Below are positions 10,107-19,085 of a DNA stretch of 64,000 nt, piece after piece. The stretch is from Bacteroidales bacterium H3 (GTDB lineage Bacteria > Bacteroidota > Bacteroidia > Bacteroidales > Muribaculaceae). Numbering within the stretch: position 1 is the first letter of the stretch; each line of letters starts with the position of its first letter. Made by a program: the position numbers and the translations under genes. The DNA is taken from contig DAAN01000014.1 of NCBI GenBank assembly GCA_001701135.1, positions 1-64,000 of the forward strand. The letters are read 5' to 3'. The notes under the pieces are model-generated. The model saw only the letters and a program-made list of their open reading frames with translations. It ran no database searches and was not told the DNA's origin.

Positions 10107-13100
10107 ATGGTTCAATTCTTCAAGAAGGGCACTTCCACCTTCTTCGCCGTTGAGACCGACCACCGTCTCTCTCCGGAAGAGTTAGAAAAACTTACCTGGG
10201 CCTTCTCCGGTGCCAGAGCGCTGACAGCCACCTCGGTAAAGGGGCGTTTTGTGGGCCCCCGCCGCGAGATGATCACCCCATGGAGCACGAATGCCGTGGA
10301 AATCGCCCAGAACATGGGCCTTTCGGGCATCACCCGCATCGAGCAGTTCACCCGTGTGGCCGACGGTGAGGAGCCTGTCTACGACCGCATGCTTTCGCGA
10401 CTCTACGACGGGCTGAATTCACGCGTGTTTGCCGTTAACCGCAAGCCCGACCCTATTGTAAGAATCGAAAATATCCACGAATATAACCTCAGCGAGGGTC
10501 TGGCTCTCAGCCCCGACGAGGAAGCATATCTTGAAGGTCTTGCCAAGAAACTGGGCCGTCCCCTCACTGATAGTGAAGTGTTCGGTTTCTCGCAGGTGAA
10601 TTCTGAGCACTGCCGCCACAAGATTTTCAATGGCACCTTCGTTATCGACGGCGAGGAGAAACCGCTGTCGCTGTTCAAACTTATTAAGAAGACCTCGCAG
10701 GAGAACCCCAACGGACTTGTTTCCGCCTATAAGGACAATGTGGCTTTCCTCGAAGGTCCCACCGTCGACCAGTTCTATCCCGTCAACCCCGACCGTCCCG
10801 ACTATTTCGAAGTCAAGGATCTGAAGACAGTGATCTCGCTTAAAGCCGAGACCCACAACTTCCCCACCACAGTGGAACCCTTCAACGGCGCCGCAACCGG
10901 CACCGGTGGCGAAATCCGCGACCGTCTCGGCGGCGGCAAGGCATCGCTTCCCATCGCAGGAACAGCTGTCTACATGACCTCATATCCCCGCCTGAGCGCC
11001 GAACACCGCTGGGAACTTATGATGAATCCCCGCGTATGGCTCTATCAGACCCCTGCCGAGATTCTTATCAAAGCCTCGAACGGCGCCTCGGACTTCGGCA
11101 ACAAATTCGGCCAGCCTCTCATCTGCGGTTCGCTGCTGACTTTCGAGCATGAGGAGAACGAGCGCAAATATGCCTACGACAAGGTGATCATGCTTGCCGG
11201 CGGCGTAGGTTTCGCTGCCCGCAAGGATGCCATCAAGGGGCACCCCGAGGCAGGCGAGAAAGTTGTGGTGATGGGTGGCGACAACTACCGCATCGGTATG
11301 GGCGGTGGCGCCGTCTCGTCGGTTGAGACAGGCCAGTACGACAACTCCATCGAGCTTAATGCCGTGCAGCGTGCCAACCCCGAGATGCAGAAACGAGTGT
11401 CAAACGTCATCCGCGCCCTTGCCGAAAGCGACAACAACCCCGTGGTCTCGATTCACGATCATGGTGCCGGCGGTCATCTCAACGCACTTTCCGAACTGGT
11501 TGAGGAGACAGGCGGCAAAATCGACATTGATGCCCTCCCCGTGGGCGACCCCACTCTCTCGGCCAAGGAAATCGTGGGCAACGAGAGTCAGGAACGCATG
11601 GGCATGGTGATAAAAGCCGAAGACATCCCCTATGTGGAGCGTGTGGCCCAGCGCGAGCGTGCGCCCATGTATGTAGTCGGTGAGACCACCGGCGACAACC
11701 GCTTCGTTTTCGAAGACAAAAAGGGTGTGCGTCCCATCGACCTTGAGATGGCCGACATGTTCGGCAACTCGCCCAAGACTGTAATGACCGACAATACCGT
11801 CGACCTCAGCTATTCCGAGGTGGAATATGACACCAACAACCTCCAGCAGTATGTGGAGGATGTGCTTTCGCTCGAGGCGGTGGCATGTAAAGACTGGCTC
11901 ACCAACAAGGTGGACCGCTCGGTGACCGGCAAAGTTGCCCGTCAGCAGTGTCAGGGCGAGATTCAGCTTCCGCTGAGCGATTGCGGCGTGGTGGCGCTCG
12001 ACTACACCGGCAAAGCCGGTATCGCCACCTCGATCGGCCATGCTCCTCAGGTGGCTCTGGCCGATTCGGCCAAAGGCTCCGTGATGGCAGTGGCCGAGGC
12101 GCTTACCAATATCGTTGGCGCTCCCCTTGCCAAAGGACTGAAGAGTGTGTCGCTCTCGGCCAACTGGATGTGGCCCTGCAAGAATGCAGGAGAGGATGCC
12201 GCTCTCTACAAAGCCGTGCAGGCTTGCTCCGATTTCGCATGCGCGCTCGGCATCAACATCCCCACCGGCAAGGATTCCCTGTCGATGACGCAGAAATATG
12301 GCGCCGACAAGGTGTTTGCCCCCGGCACCGTAATTATCTCGGCCGGCGGTGAGACAGGCGATGTGCGCCGTGTGGTGTCGCCTGTTCTGAAAAACAAAAA
12401 GAATACACTTCTTTATTATATTGATTTCTCGTCCGACGCGCTCCGTCTTGGTGGCTCGGCATTCGCGCAGTCGCAGAACCGCATCGGTTCCGACGCTCCC
12501 ACCGTGAAGGATGCCGCCCGCTTTGCGGCTGCATTCGGTGCGGTGCAGAAACTGGTGAAAGGACGCAAACTGCTGGCAATGCACGACGTCTCGGCCGGCG
12601 GTCTTGTCACCGCAATGCTCGAGATGCTGTTTGCCAATGTCAACGGCGGTCTGGAGTTCACCACCTCGGGCTTCATCGCCAACGGAGAGACCGATCTGGT
12701 TAAAATCCTCTTCGCTGAAAATCCCGCGGTGCTGATCCAATTTGAGGAATCGAAAAAGGAATCTGTAGAGAAGATACTCTCCGACGCCGGCGTTAAGCAT
12801 TTCCTTATCGGCCGTCCCGCCGACGAGCGAGTGCTGCTCGTGGAGCACTACGGTGAGGAACGTCTCTTCGGCGTAGACCATCTGCGCGACCGCTGGTTCG
12901 AGCCTTCCTATCTTCTCGACTGCCTCCAGAGTGGCAAGGAGTGCGCCGCACTCCGTTTCGAGAACTACCGGAAACAGCCTCTGCGCTATCTCATTCCTGC
13001 CGCATTCGACGGTTCGCTGGCATCGCGCAATCTCGGTTACCGTCACGGCAAGACAGGAGTGCGCGCCGCCATTATCCGTGAAAAAGGTGTCAATGGCGAC

Positions 13101-13814
13101 CGTGAGATGGCCTATTCGCTCTATCTCGCCGGTTTCGACGTGAAGGATGTGCACATGACCGACCTCATGAGCGGCCGCGAGACACTCGACGATGTGAACA
13201 TGATAGTGTTCTGCGGCGGTTTCTCCAACTCCGACGTGCTCGGCTCGGCCAAGGGCTGGGCATCGGGTTTCCGCTGGAACGACACAGCCAAAGCCACCCT
13301 CAAGCGCTTCTACGAACGTGAAGACACTCTCTCGCTCGGCATCTGCAACGGTTGTCAGCTCATGGTGGAACTCGGTCTGATTCCTTCAGCAGGCAAGGGT
13401 GTGCCCTCAATGGAGCACAACATCAGCCACAAGTTCGAATCGCAGTTCGTAGGTCTGACCATTCCGCGCAACAACACCGTGATGCTCGGTTCGCTCTCGG
13501 GCATGAAACTCGGCATCTGGGTGGCTCACGGCGAGGGACGTTTCAACCTCCCCGGATCGCTCAAGGATTACAACATCGCGGCAAAATACAACTATGCCGC
13601 ATACCCCGGCAACCCCAACGGCTCGCGGGGTGCCGTGGCAGCCATCGCATCGCCCGACGGTCGTCATCTGGCCATGATGCCGCACCTTGAACGTGCCATC
13701 TTCCCCTGGCAGTGTGCCGTTTATCCGGCTTCGCGTCGTCTCAACGATGTCACTCCCTGGCTCGACGCGTTTGTCAACGCACGTAACTGGATTGCTGACC
13801 ATACTTCCCGCTGA
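10107..13814 (+). CDS. purL: Phosphoribosylformylglycinamidine synthase, single-chain form
   Basis: Fourth step of de novo purine synthesis: converts FGAR to FGAM with ATP and glutamine. The 1235-residue length is that of the large single-chain PurL with a fused C-terminal glutaminase. The synthetase part shows SQVNSEHCRHKIFNG (near residue 157) and KAETHNFPTTVEPFNGAATGTGGEIRD (near residues 249-275). The glutaminase has its nucleophilic Cys in LGICNGCQLMVELGLIP and HGEGRF near the C-terminus. The ATG follows a Dabb gene and short tandem repeat; I see no promoter between. It is followed by a bidirectional-looking terminator. Confidence 0.97.
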   Translation: MVQFFKKGTSTFFAVETDHRLSPEELEKLTWAFSGARALTATSVKGRFVGPRREMITPWSTNAVEIAQNMGLSGITRIEQFTRVADGEEPVYDRMLSRLYDGLNSRVFAVNRKPDPIVRIENIHEYNLSEGLALSPDEEAYLEGLAKKLGRPLTDSEVFGFSQVNSEHCRHKIFNGTFVIDGEEKPLSLFKLIKKTSQENPNGLVSAYKDNVAFLEGPTVDQFYPVNPDRPDYFEVKDLKTVISLKAETHNFPTTVEPFNGAATGTGGEIRDRLGGGKASLPIAGTAVYMTSYPRLSAEHRWELMMNPRVWLYQTPAEILIKASNGASDFGNKFGQPLICGSLLTFEHEENERKYAYDKVIMLAGGVGFAARKDAIKGHPEAGEKVVVMGGDNYRIGMGGGAVSSVETGQYDNSIELNAVQRANPEMQKRVSNVIRALAESDNNPVVSIHDHGAGGHLNALSELVEETGGKIDIDALPVGDPTLSAKEIVGNESQERMGMVIKAEDIPYVERVAQRERAPMYVVGETTGDNRFVFEDKKGVRPIDLEMADMFGNSPKTVMTDNTVDLSYSEVEYDTNNLQQYVEDVLSLEAVACKDWLTNKVDRSVTGKVARQQCQGEIQLPLSDCGVVALDYTGKAGIATSIGHAPQVALADSAKGSVMAVAEALTNIVGAPLAKGLKSVSLSANWMWPCKNAGEDAALYKAVQACSDFACALGINIPTGKDSLSMTQKYGADKVFAPGTVIISAGGETGDVRRVVSPVLKNKKNTLLYYIDFSSDALRLGGSAFAQSQNRIGSDAPTVKDAARFAAAFGAVQKLVKGRKLLAMHDVSAGGLVTAMLEMLFANVNGGLEFTTSGFIANGETDLVKILFAENPAVLIQFEESKKESVEKILSDAGVKHFLIGRPADERVLLVEHYGEERLFGVDHLRDRWFEPSYLLDCLQSGKECAALRFENYRKQPLRYLIPAAFDGSLASRNLGYRHGKTGVRAAIIREKGVNGDREMAYSLYLAGFDVKDVHMTDLMSGRETLDDVNMIVFCGGFSNSDVLGSAKGWASGFRWNDTAKATLKRFYEREDTLSLGICNGCQLMVELGLIPSAGKGVPSMEHNISHKFESQFVGLTIPRNNTVMLGSLSGMKLGIWVAHGEGRFNLPGSLKDYNIAAKYNYAAYPGNPNGSRGAVAAIASPDGRHLAMMPHLERAIFPWQCAVYPASRRLNDVTPWLDAFVNARNWIADHTSR

Positions 13815-13840
13815 TTGCTGGAAGAACAGGACATCATAAT

Positions 13841-13878
13841 AAAAAAGAAGCGCCGGCGATTATCGGCGCTTCTTTTTT
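13841..13878. terminator. Bidirectional terminator between purL and glycosidase gene
   Basis: GAAGCGCCG pairs with CGGCGCTTC around a short loop, with an A run on the left and a T run on the right. It can therefore serve both convergent genes (purL on plus, the clan-D-like glycosidase on minus). Confidence 0.9.
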
Positions 13879-13892
13879 ATTCTGACTATGGA

Positions 13893-16283
13893 TTATTTTT
13901 TGAGCGTAAGTGTCTTCTTGCTGAACGGTATGGGGTAATTCGTGATCCATACCTCGGGTTTGAGATCGGGCGATTCAAACGAAAGAGCGTAGACTTCGAG
14001 TTTCTTGCCGAGCATGTCGGGAGTCAGGGGGATATAATATGTGTTGTTGCTGTCGGTCTCAACGTTAAGATGTTCCCAGGTGTTGCTTGTGAAGGAGGGC
14101 GCACGGTCGGGGCATCCCACATAGCGACCGTCGACCTTCATCGCGGCCCACGCTCCCTCGCGGCCGTGATGACCGTTCAGGGCCACGCACAGGTAGGCGC
14201 CATCGGCAAACTCGTCAAGGGTAAACTCGCATTTCCATGCATGGCGTGTTTCGCAGCCTCCCCGGTTATACTCGCGGAACAGATTGCTTGCATGCCATTT
14301 GCTGCGATCCACCGCATTGCCGTCGCGCCATCCCTCGATCTCGCTCAGACGTAGAGGGGAATCCGAAAGGCGCACATAGCGGAACTCTCCGGCATCGCGC
14401 GTGTCGGCAACCGCTTTCGTGCCGACGATGAATGTGATAGGTTTCCAGTCGACCAGATTATCCGACAACCAGAGGAGAGCACCTTCCTGTGACTTGTAGG
14501 GCGCTATGGCGTACTCGTCGGGTGCCTTGAATACCAGTTCGTCGAGCGTGACTGATTCGCCCAGGTCGAGGTAGAGAGCCGATGTGTTGCCCGCGCGGCG
14601 GTCGCCGTGACGCAACTTTACGGAGAAGCACGTCGATTCATCGCCATCGAACAGATATCGATCCCAGAGATCGCGGGCGCGGAATATTTCCTGCCCGGTG
14701 AAGGCATCGCGGGCGGCCTTGACCTGGGGGATTTCCGTTTCGCCCGAGCGTGCGAGCGAGCGCACTTCCAGCGCGTTGTTGTCGGCGGCATAGCAGGTGG
14801 CGTAGTATAGCGAGGGTGCGTCGGCGGGGACAGTGCAGCTCTGCATCCGGTCAATCAGTCGATGATATTTTTCTTTAAACGGCTTTCCGGGGAACGATAC
14901 CCGGGCGGAGCCTCCGCGGGCGAGAGCGTTTGCGGCGTTGCCGTCGATTTGAGCGGAGGTAAAACGTGCGTTTCCTTTCTCCGCTTTCACCTTATATGTC
15001 TGTCCGGGCATGCCGAGAAGCTTGATCTCTACATCGTCGCCTGCCTTGTCGTTGATGATATGATAGGGTATGCCGCTGAGAGTCACCTTGTCTTTTTCGG
15101 GCTGCGTGGTCAGTTTTACGAGCGCGGCGCGGAAGGGGAGCACCTCCACCTCAATTATATCGCCATAGTTGTGTGAGCCTAAATCATAGATATAAGGATG
15201 ATAGAGTCGGGCTTTCACTTTCTTTCCGTTGTCTATGATGCCGGTCTCGCTGTCGAGTTTTATCTTGTATGTGACAGGCTGCCACGACAGGTTGCGGAGC
15301 GTCAGGAATCGAGTCCCGTCGTCGCCGCGGCTCAGCGCCTCGGGTCCGTAGCTCTCCTCGGGCAGACGCAGAGCATTCACGAGGATGTCGCGGTAGGTGC
15401 GGTGTAGATTGAAAATGAATGCGAGATAGGGAAACTCGTCGTCGCGCAGAAACCAAGGGTTGGCATAGATTTCCGGAGCAAGAATAAGCTCGCGTCCGAA
15501 AGACTGGAGAATAAGGTCATCCTCCCAATAGTCGAGACACGACGACAGGCACACACCATGGTCTTCGGTCAGTCGGGTGAGGTTTTCGGGCGCCTTTCGG
15601 CTTATGGCCTGGGCGCGATGATGGGGCGCCGTCATGCTGTTGGTCATGAAGACGTCGATGTATGTCTCTTCGCCGCCTAACAGAAATGTTGTCGAATGGC
15701 GCGTGCCCGGCCCGAGATCCAGGCGGTGGTTGAGAAGCACGAAATCGGGCGAAAGTCGTCTGATTTCGGTCATCATGCTGTCGAAAGGCTCGTATTTGTC
15801 CTTGCGCAGCTGTCCGCAGACGGCATCCATTTTAAAAAGACCGAAGTTGTGATCCTTCACCAGACCTGTCATCATGTCGGCACGCTCCTTGGCTTCGGCT
15901 TCGCTGTTGCCGAAACCGTCGGGTCCGCACCATATCCCCAGCCGCGTGTTCATATCGGCCGCCTGTCGGCTCAGAGGACCGAAGCCTTCGGGGAACTGCC
16001 TTTTGAAACGGTCGGACTTAGTGCTGCCATACATTTTGGCACCGTCGATGGCTCCTGCGTCAAATGCGTAGATGTCGAGTTCCATGCCATACTTGTCGTG
16101 GAGCCAGCGGAAGAAGTCGAGATTAATCCTTGTTTGCTCTGCTGTAGCACCTTCGTTGGTGTTGTTGATCCACGAGAAGTACTCTGAGCGTGACGGCGTT
16201 GTCTCAGTAGCCCCTCCCTGCTGAGCATGCACATGGGCAAGCGAAAGACAGGTTATCGCGGCTGAGAGAATTAGTTTTTTCAT
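13893..16283 (-). CDS. Exported clan-D-like (alpha-galactosidase-type) glycosidase
   Basis: A 796-residue secreted protein with signal peptide MKKLILSAAITCLSLAHVHAQ. The first 370 residues look like a TIM barrel of the alpha-galactosidase superfamily (GH27/36/31-like): MELDIYAFDAG, a segment LGIWCGPDGFG, and FGLFKMDAVCG near residue 153, where the Asp after KM is in the position of the clan-D nucleophile. The middle holds beta-sandwich material, followed by a discoidin-like region (TSALYLDLGESVTLDELVFKAP) and a C-terminal domain. It is 46 nt downstream of the GH109-like gene on the same strand. Substrate is inferred from context only; exact GH family is uncertain. Confidence 0.72.
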   Translation of the reverse strand: MKKLILSAAITCLSLAHVHAQQGGATETTPSRSEYFSWINNTNEGATAEQTRINLDFFRWLHDKYGMELDIYAFDAGAIDGAKMYGSTKSDRFKRQFPEGFGPLSRQAADMNTRLGIWCGPDGFGNSEAEAKERADMMTGLVKDHNFGLFKMDAVCGQLRKDKYEPFDSMMTEIRRLSPDFVLLNHRLDLGPGTRHSTTFLLGGEETYIDVFMTNSMTAPHHRAQAISRKAPENLTRLTEDHGVCLSSCLDYWEDDLILQSFGRELILAPEIYANPWFLRDDEFPYLAFIFNLHRTYRDILVNALRLPEESYGPEALSRGDDGTRFLTLRNLSWQPVTYKIKLDSETGIIDNGKKVKARLYHPYIYDLGSHNYGDIIEVEVLPFRAALVKLTTQPEKDKVTLSGIPYHIINDKAGDDVEIKLLGMPGQTYKVKAEKGNARFTSAQIDGNAANALARGGSARVSFPGKPFKEKYHRLIDRMQSCTVPADAPSLYYATCYAADNNALEVRSLARSGETEIPQVKAARDAFTGQEIFRARDLWDRYLFDGDESTCFSVKLRHGDRRAGNTSALYLDLGESVTLDELVFKAPDEYAIAPYKSQEGALLWLSDNLVDWKPITFIVGTKAVADTRDAGEFRYVRLSDSPLRLSEIEGWRDGNAVDRSKWHASNLFREYNRGGCETRHAWKCEFTLDEFADGAYLCVALNGHHGREGAWAAMKVDGRYVGCPDRAPSFTSNTWEHLNVETDSNNTYYIPLTPDMLGKKLEVYALSFESPDLKPEVWITNYPIPFSKKTLTLKK

Positions 16284-16329
16284 TCTATTATTTGGTTATG
16301 AGTGTGTGAATTATTGGTGCAATGCGGGT

Positions 16330-17727
16330 TTACCGTGCGGAATCTTTGAAAGCATGACGGAAACCGCTGACTTTGTTCCAGGCGCCACGGGTGAAATCGG
16401 GATATTCTACCGGAGCGTTGCCGTTTTCGATAGATATTTCGCTCAGCGGCGACAACGCGCACCATTCGGCCAGATCGTAAACATCCATATCGAGCGGCAG
16501 GCCGTTGCGCAGGCAGTAGACCAGGCGGTAATCCATGATATAGTCCATGCCGCCGTGGCCTCCGACTTTGCGGGCCACTTCGCCCACCTCGCGGATGATG
16601 GGGTGGGTATACTGCTGCTCGAGAGCCGTGCGGACGCTGTCGGGAATGAAACGGTGACTGTTGAGGTTCTCATGGTCGGGAACAGTGCCTGCCGGGATTG
16701 CCTCGGGCCGGAACGAGTAACCTTCCACTGGATATTTGTTGGCAAATCCTTTGGTTCCCGTTACCTGATACATGCGGCTGTAGGGGCGCGGATTCACCAC
16801 ATCGTGCTGTATCAGTATGGTTTTTCCTTTTGCCGTGCGGATGAAACTCATGGTGTGGTCGCCGTTGCGGTAGCCTTTTGCGCTTTTGCCTGTGGCCGCT
16901 TCATATTGCTCCGGACCTGACACAGGGTCGGTGTCCATGGCCACGACGGTGACCAGGCGGTCGCCGCGATGGATGTCGAGCAGCTGGCAGGCGGGGCCGA
17001 ACCCGTGAGTGGGGTATACGTCGCCGCGGTGCTTCTTGTTGTATTCCGAACGCCACTGACGCCAGTAGGCCGGCCAGAATTCCTCGAGATTGTGGATATA
17101 TGAGCCTTCGGCATGGAGCAGCTCGCCGAACAGGCCGTGCTGCGCCATGTTGAGAGTGTTCATCTCGAAAAAGTCGTAGACGCAGTTCTCGAGCATCATG
17201 CAGTGGCGGCGCGTACGCTCCGAGGTGTTTATCAGGTCCCATATCTCATCAAGCGAGAGGGCGGCAGGCACCTCCACTGCCACATGTTTTCCTTTTTCCA
17301 TGGCGCGTTTGGCGATAGGGTAGTGGCTGACCCAGTCGGTGACCACATACACCAGGTCGATGTCATCGCGGTCCACCAGCTTCTTCCATGAGTCGGTGCT
17401 CCCCCAGTAGGCTGCGGCTTCGGGCAGGCCTGCACGCGTGAGAATGGCCTGCGTGGAGTCAACACGTTCTTTCTCTACATCGCACAGAGCCACAATCCGC
17501 GTGCCCGGAATCTTTGTAAAACGCTCCACGGCGCCCGGGCCGCGCATGCCCAGACCGATGAATGCCACCCGCACGGTGTCGATAGGGTCGGCTGCGAAAC
17601 CTACCATGTCGGTCTGGCCTTTCGGGCGCACAGGTATCTTTGTTTTGACCGATTCGGCATGCATGGCAGTCATTGCCAGCAGCATGCACCAGATGGAGAA
17701 AAATCTAAAAGAAAACTTGTGTGACAT
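16330..17727 (-). CDS. GH109-like Gfo/Idh/MocA family enzyme (alpha-N-acetylgalactosaminidase type)
   Basis: NAD-dependent glycosidase-like protein of 465 residues, exported by an N-terminal signal (MSHKFSFRFFSIWCMLLAMT, ending AMHA). The ATG at 17727 is preferred; a TTG five codons upstream is the only longer option. The Rossmann motif VAFIGLGMRGPGA is followed by ALCDVEKERV and D.VYVVTDWVSHYPIA. Then comes a block highly characteristic of GH109: GKHVAVEVPAA, RRHCMMLENCVYDFFE, LNMAQHGLFGELLHAEG. GH109 enzymes remove terminal alpha-GalNAc, as on blood-group A antigen and mucins, by an NAD-dependent mechanism. The substrate here is inferred. It is divergent from a NahK-like kinase, which supports a GalNAc theme. 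Confidence 0.85.
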   Translation of the reverse strand: MSHKFSFRFFSIWCMLLAMTAMHAESVKTKIPVRPKGQTDMVGFAADPIDTVRVAFIGLGMRGPGAVERFTKIPGTRIVALCDVEKERVDSTQAILTRAGLPEAAAYWGSTDSWKKLVDRDDIDLVYVVTDWVSHYPIAKRAMEKGKHVAVEVPAALSLDEIWDLINTSERTRRHCMMLENCVYDFFEMNTLNMAQHGLFGELLHAEGSYIHNLEEFWPAYWRQWRSEYNKKHRGDVYPTHGFGPACQLLDIHRGDRLVTVVAMDTDPVSGPEQYEAATGKSAKGYRNGDHTMSFIRTAKGKTILIQHDVVNPRPYSRMYQVTGTKGFANKYPVEGYSFRPEAIPAGTVPDHENLNSHRFIPDSVRTALEQQYTHPIIREVGEVARKVGGHGGMDYIMDYRLVYCLRNGLPLDMDVYDLAEWCALSPLSEISIENGNAPVEYPDFTRGAWNKVSGFRHAFKDSAR

Positions 17728-17772
17728 ATTACTTGAATTCAACTTTTAATTTAACTTTTTAATGGAATTAGA

Positions 17773-17804
17773 TTTGCACTCTCGCAAAGTTATTATTATT
17801 TTTG
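17773..17804 (+). promoter_or_regulatory. Promoter of the NahK-like gene
   Basis: TTTG at 17773-17776, a 20-nt spacer and TATTTTTG at 17797-17804; predicted start of transcription about 16 nt before the ATG at 17824. It interleaves with a minus-strand -7 element (17785-17792) for the GH109 operon. Confidence 0.82.
17785..17792 (-). promoter_or_regulatory. -7 element of the GH109/glycosidase operon
   Basis: TAACTTTG on the minus strand, consistent with TAnnTTTG, lying within the spacer of the opposing promoter. It would give a leader of about 54 nt to the GH109-like start. No clear -33 element. RNA polymerase could not occupy both promoters at once. Confidence 0.55.
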
Positions 17805-17823
17805 CAGAAATAACCGAAATTCC

Positions 17824-18873
17824 ATGAAAAAATTTGATGCCATTCTCGATAATTTCGCGCTTGAAGCCAGACCTCTGAATGTGAGCCATCTCGGCGACGG
17901 ACTGATAAACGATACCTATATGGTGGAGACCGACCGCCCCGATCTTCGTTATGTGCTTCAGCGCATCAACCATTGCGTCTTTCAGGATGTCGACGGACTC
18001 CAGCGCAATATAGATGCCGTCACCCGCCATCTGCGCGGCAAGATGGCCGATTTTCCCGACCCCGACAGGCATGTGCTCCGTTTCATTCCGTGTCGTGCCA
18101 CCGGCCGCAGTTATTGCCGTGTCGGAGCCGATTATTGGCGCGTGTCGGTCTACATTCCGGGCACCGTGACCATCAAAGAGGTGACTGCGGAGACTGCCGC
18201 CAGCGCCGGACGTGCTTTCGGTCGGTTTGAGGCGATGCTCACCGATCTGCGTGAACCGCTGATTGAGACCATACCCGATTTTCACAATATGGAGCTGCGC
18301 CTGCATCAGTTGCGCGTGGCGGTGGCCTCCGACCCGGTGAGCAGGGTCGACAGCGTGCGTCCGATAGTGGAGGCAATCGAGGCCCGTGCCTCCGAGATGA
18401 CCGTGGCCGAGCGCCTCGGACGCGAGGGAAAGTTGCCGCGCCGGCTCTGTCATTGCGACACCAAGGTCAACAATATGCTGATCGATGCCGTCACCGGCGA
18501 GGTGCTGTGTGTGATCGATCTCGACACCGTGATGCCCTCATTTGTGTTCAGCGACTATGGCGATTTTCTCCGCACCGGGGCATGCACCGCCGCAGAGGAT
18601 GAACCCGATTTGTCGAAAATAGATTTCGACATGGATATCTATCGTGCGTTTACCGACGGTTATCTCTCGGAAGCGGAATCATTCCTTACTCCGCTCGAAC
18701 GCAGCATGTTGCCCTTTGCCGTCAGGCTGTTCCCCTATATGCAGGCCACGAGATTTCTGACCGACTATATCAACGGCGACACATATTATAAAACCATCGG
18801 CCCGGAGCACAATCTTGTGCGTACCCGCGCCCAGCTCGCGCTGCTCGACGCCATCGACCGCCGCCTTCCATGA
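17824..18873 (+). CDS. NahK-like sugar kinase of the aminoglycoside phosphotransferase fold
   Basis: A 349-residue cytoplasmic kinase of the APH superfamily, resembling N-acetylhexosamine 1-kinase (NahK), which phosphorylates GalNAc and GlcNAc at C1. The N-lobe contains the nucleotide-binding stretch LGDGLINDTYMV and YVLQRIN, where family members have a conserved Gln-Arg-Ile-Asn. The catalytic loop is LCHCDTKVNNML (HxDxxxxN, near residues 217-228) and the metal-binding site is VIDLDTVMPS. The end of the C-lobe carries FPYMQATRFLTDYINGDTYY. The gene diverges from the GH109-like gene by a shared promoter region. The sugar is inferred; choline/homoserine-kinase-like activities cannot be excluded. 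Confidence 0.78.
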   Translation: MKKFDAILDNFALEARPLNVSHLGDGLINDTYMVETDRPDLRYVLQRINHCVFQDVDGLQRNIDAVTRHLRGKMADFPDPDRHVLRFIPCRATGRSYCRVGADYWRVSVYIPGTVTIKEVTAETAASAGRAFGRFEAMLTDLREPLIETIPDFHNMELRLHQLRVAVASDPVSRVDSVRPIVEAIEARASEMTVAERLGREGKLPRRLCHCDTKVNNMLIDAVTGEVLCVIDLDTVMPSFVFSDYGDFLRTGACTAAEDEPDLSKIDFDMDIYRAFTDGYLSEAESFLTPLERSMLPFAVRLFPYMQATRFLTDYINGDTYYKTIGPEHNLVRTRAQLALLDAIDRRLP

Positions 18874-18918
18874 GTGTTAAAAAATGCGTATTGGGCTGAT
18901 TAACTGTGAAAAAATCGC

Positions 18919-19081
18919 TATATTTGCACCGCAAATTGTTGCGTAGGGGGAGCTGCCGGGCTTTAATGGCTTGATTGCTCCTCAGTTAGCATGTAATGTG
19001 CTTTCGCTGCCTCAGGGCTGTCGCACCGTTTGCTTCAGCTATGCCCAAAGGTAATAAATCAATTAAATTAGAGATATTCTC
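18919..19081 (+). promoter_or_regulatory. Candidate promoter and long leader of the etf operon
   Basis: TATATTTG at 18919-18926 fits the -7 element but I see no convincing -33 partner. The resulting leader of about 150 nt holds several short inverted repeats and a 14-codon ORF at 19041-19085. That ORF's stop overlaps the etfB start as ATGA. No known riboswitch pattern was recognised. Confidence 0.4.
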
Positions 19082-19085
19082 ATGA
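19041..19085 (+). other. Possible 14-codon leader ORF overlapping etfB start
   Basis: ATG at 19041 opens MPKGNKSIKLEIFS and stops at TGA 19083-19085, which shares ATGA with the etfB ATG at 19082. In a genome with weak Shine-Dalgarno use, such an overlap could couple translation, but a short ORF can also arise by chance. Confidence 0.25.

Noticed and set aside
11400..13154. 584-codon open frame on the minus strand inside purL
   Set aside because: It lies wholly antisense to a textbook PurL and its translation is a His/Gly/Val-rich shadow typical of GC-biased codon use. No promoter or family features.
18927..19040. Known riboswitch or tRNA-like structure in the etf leader
   Set aside because: Some short inverted repeats are present, but no recognisable class and no tRNA arms with an anticodon loop.
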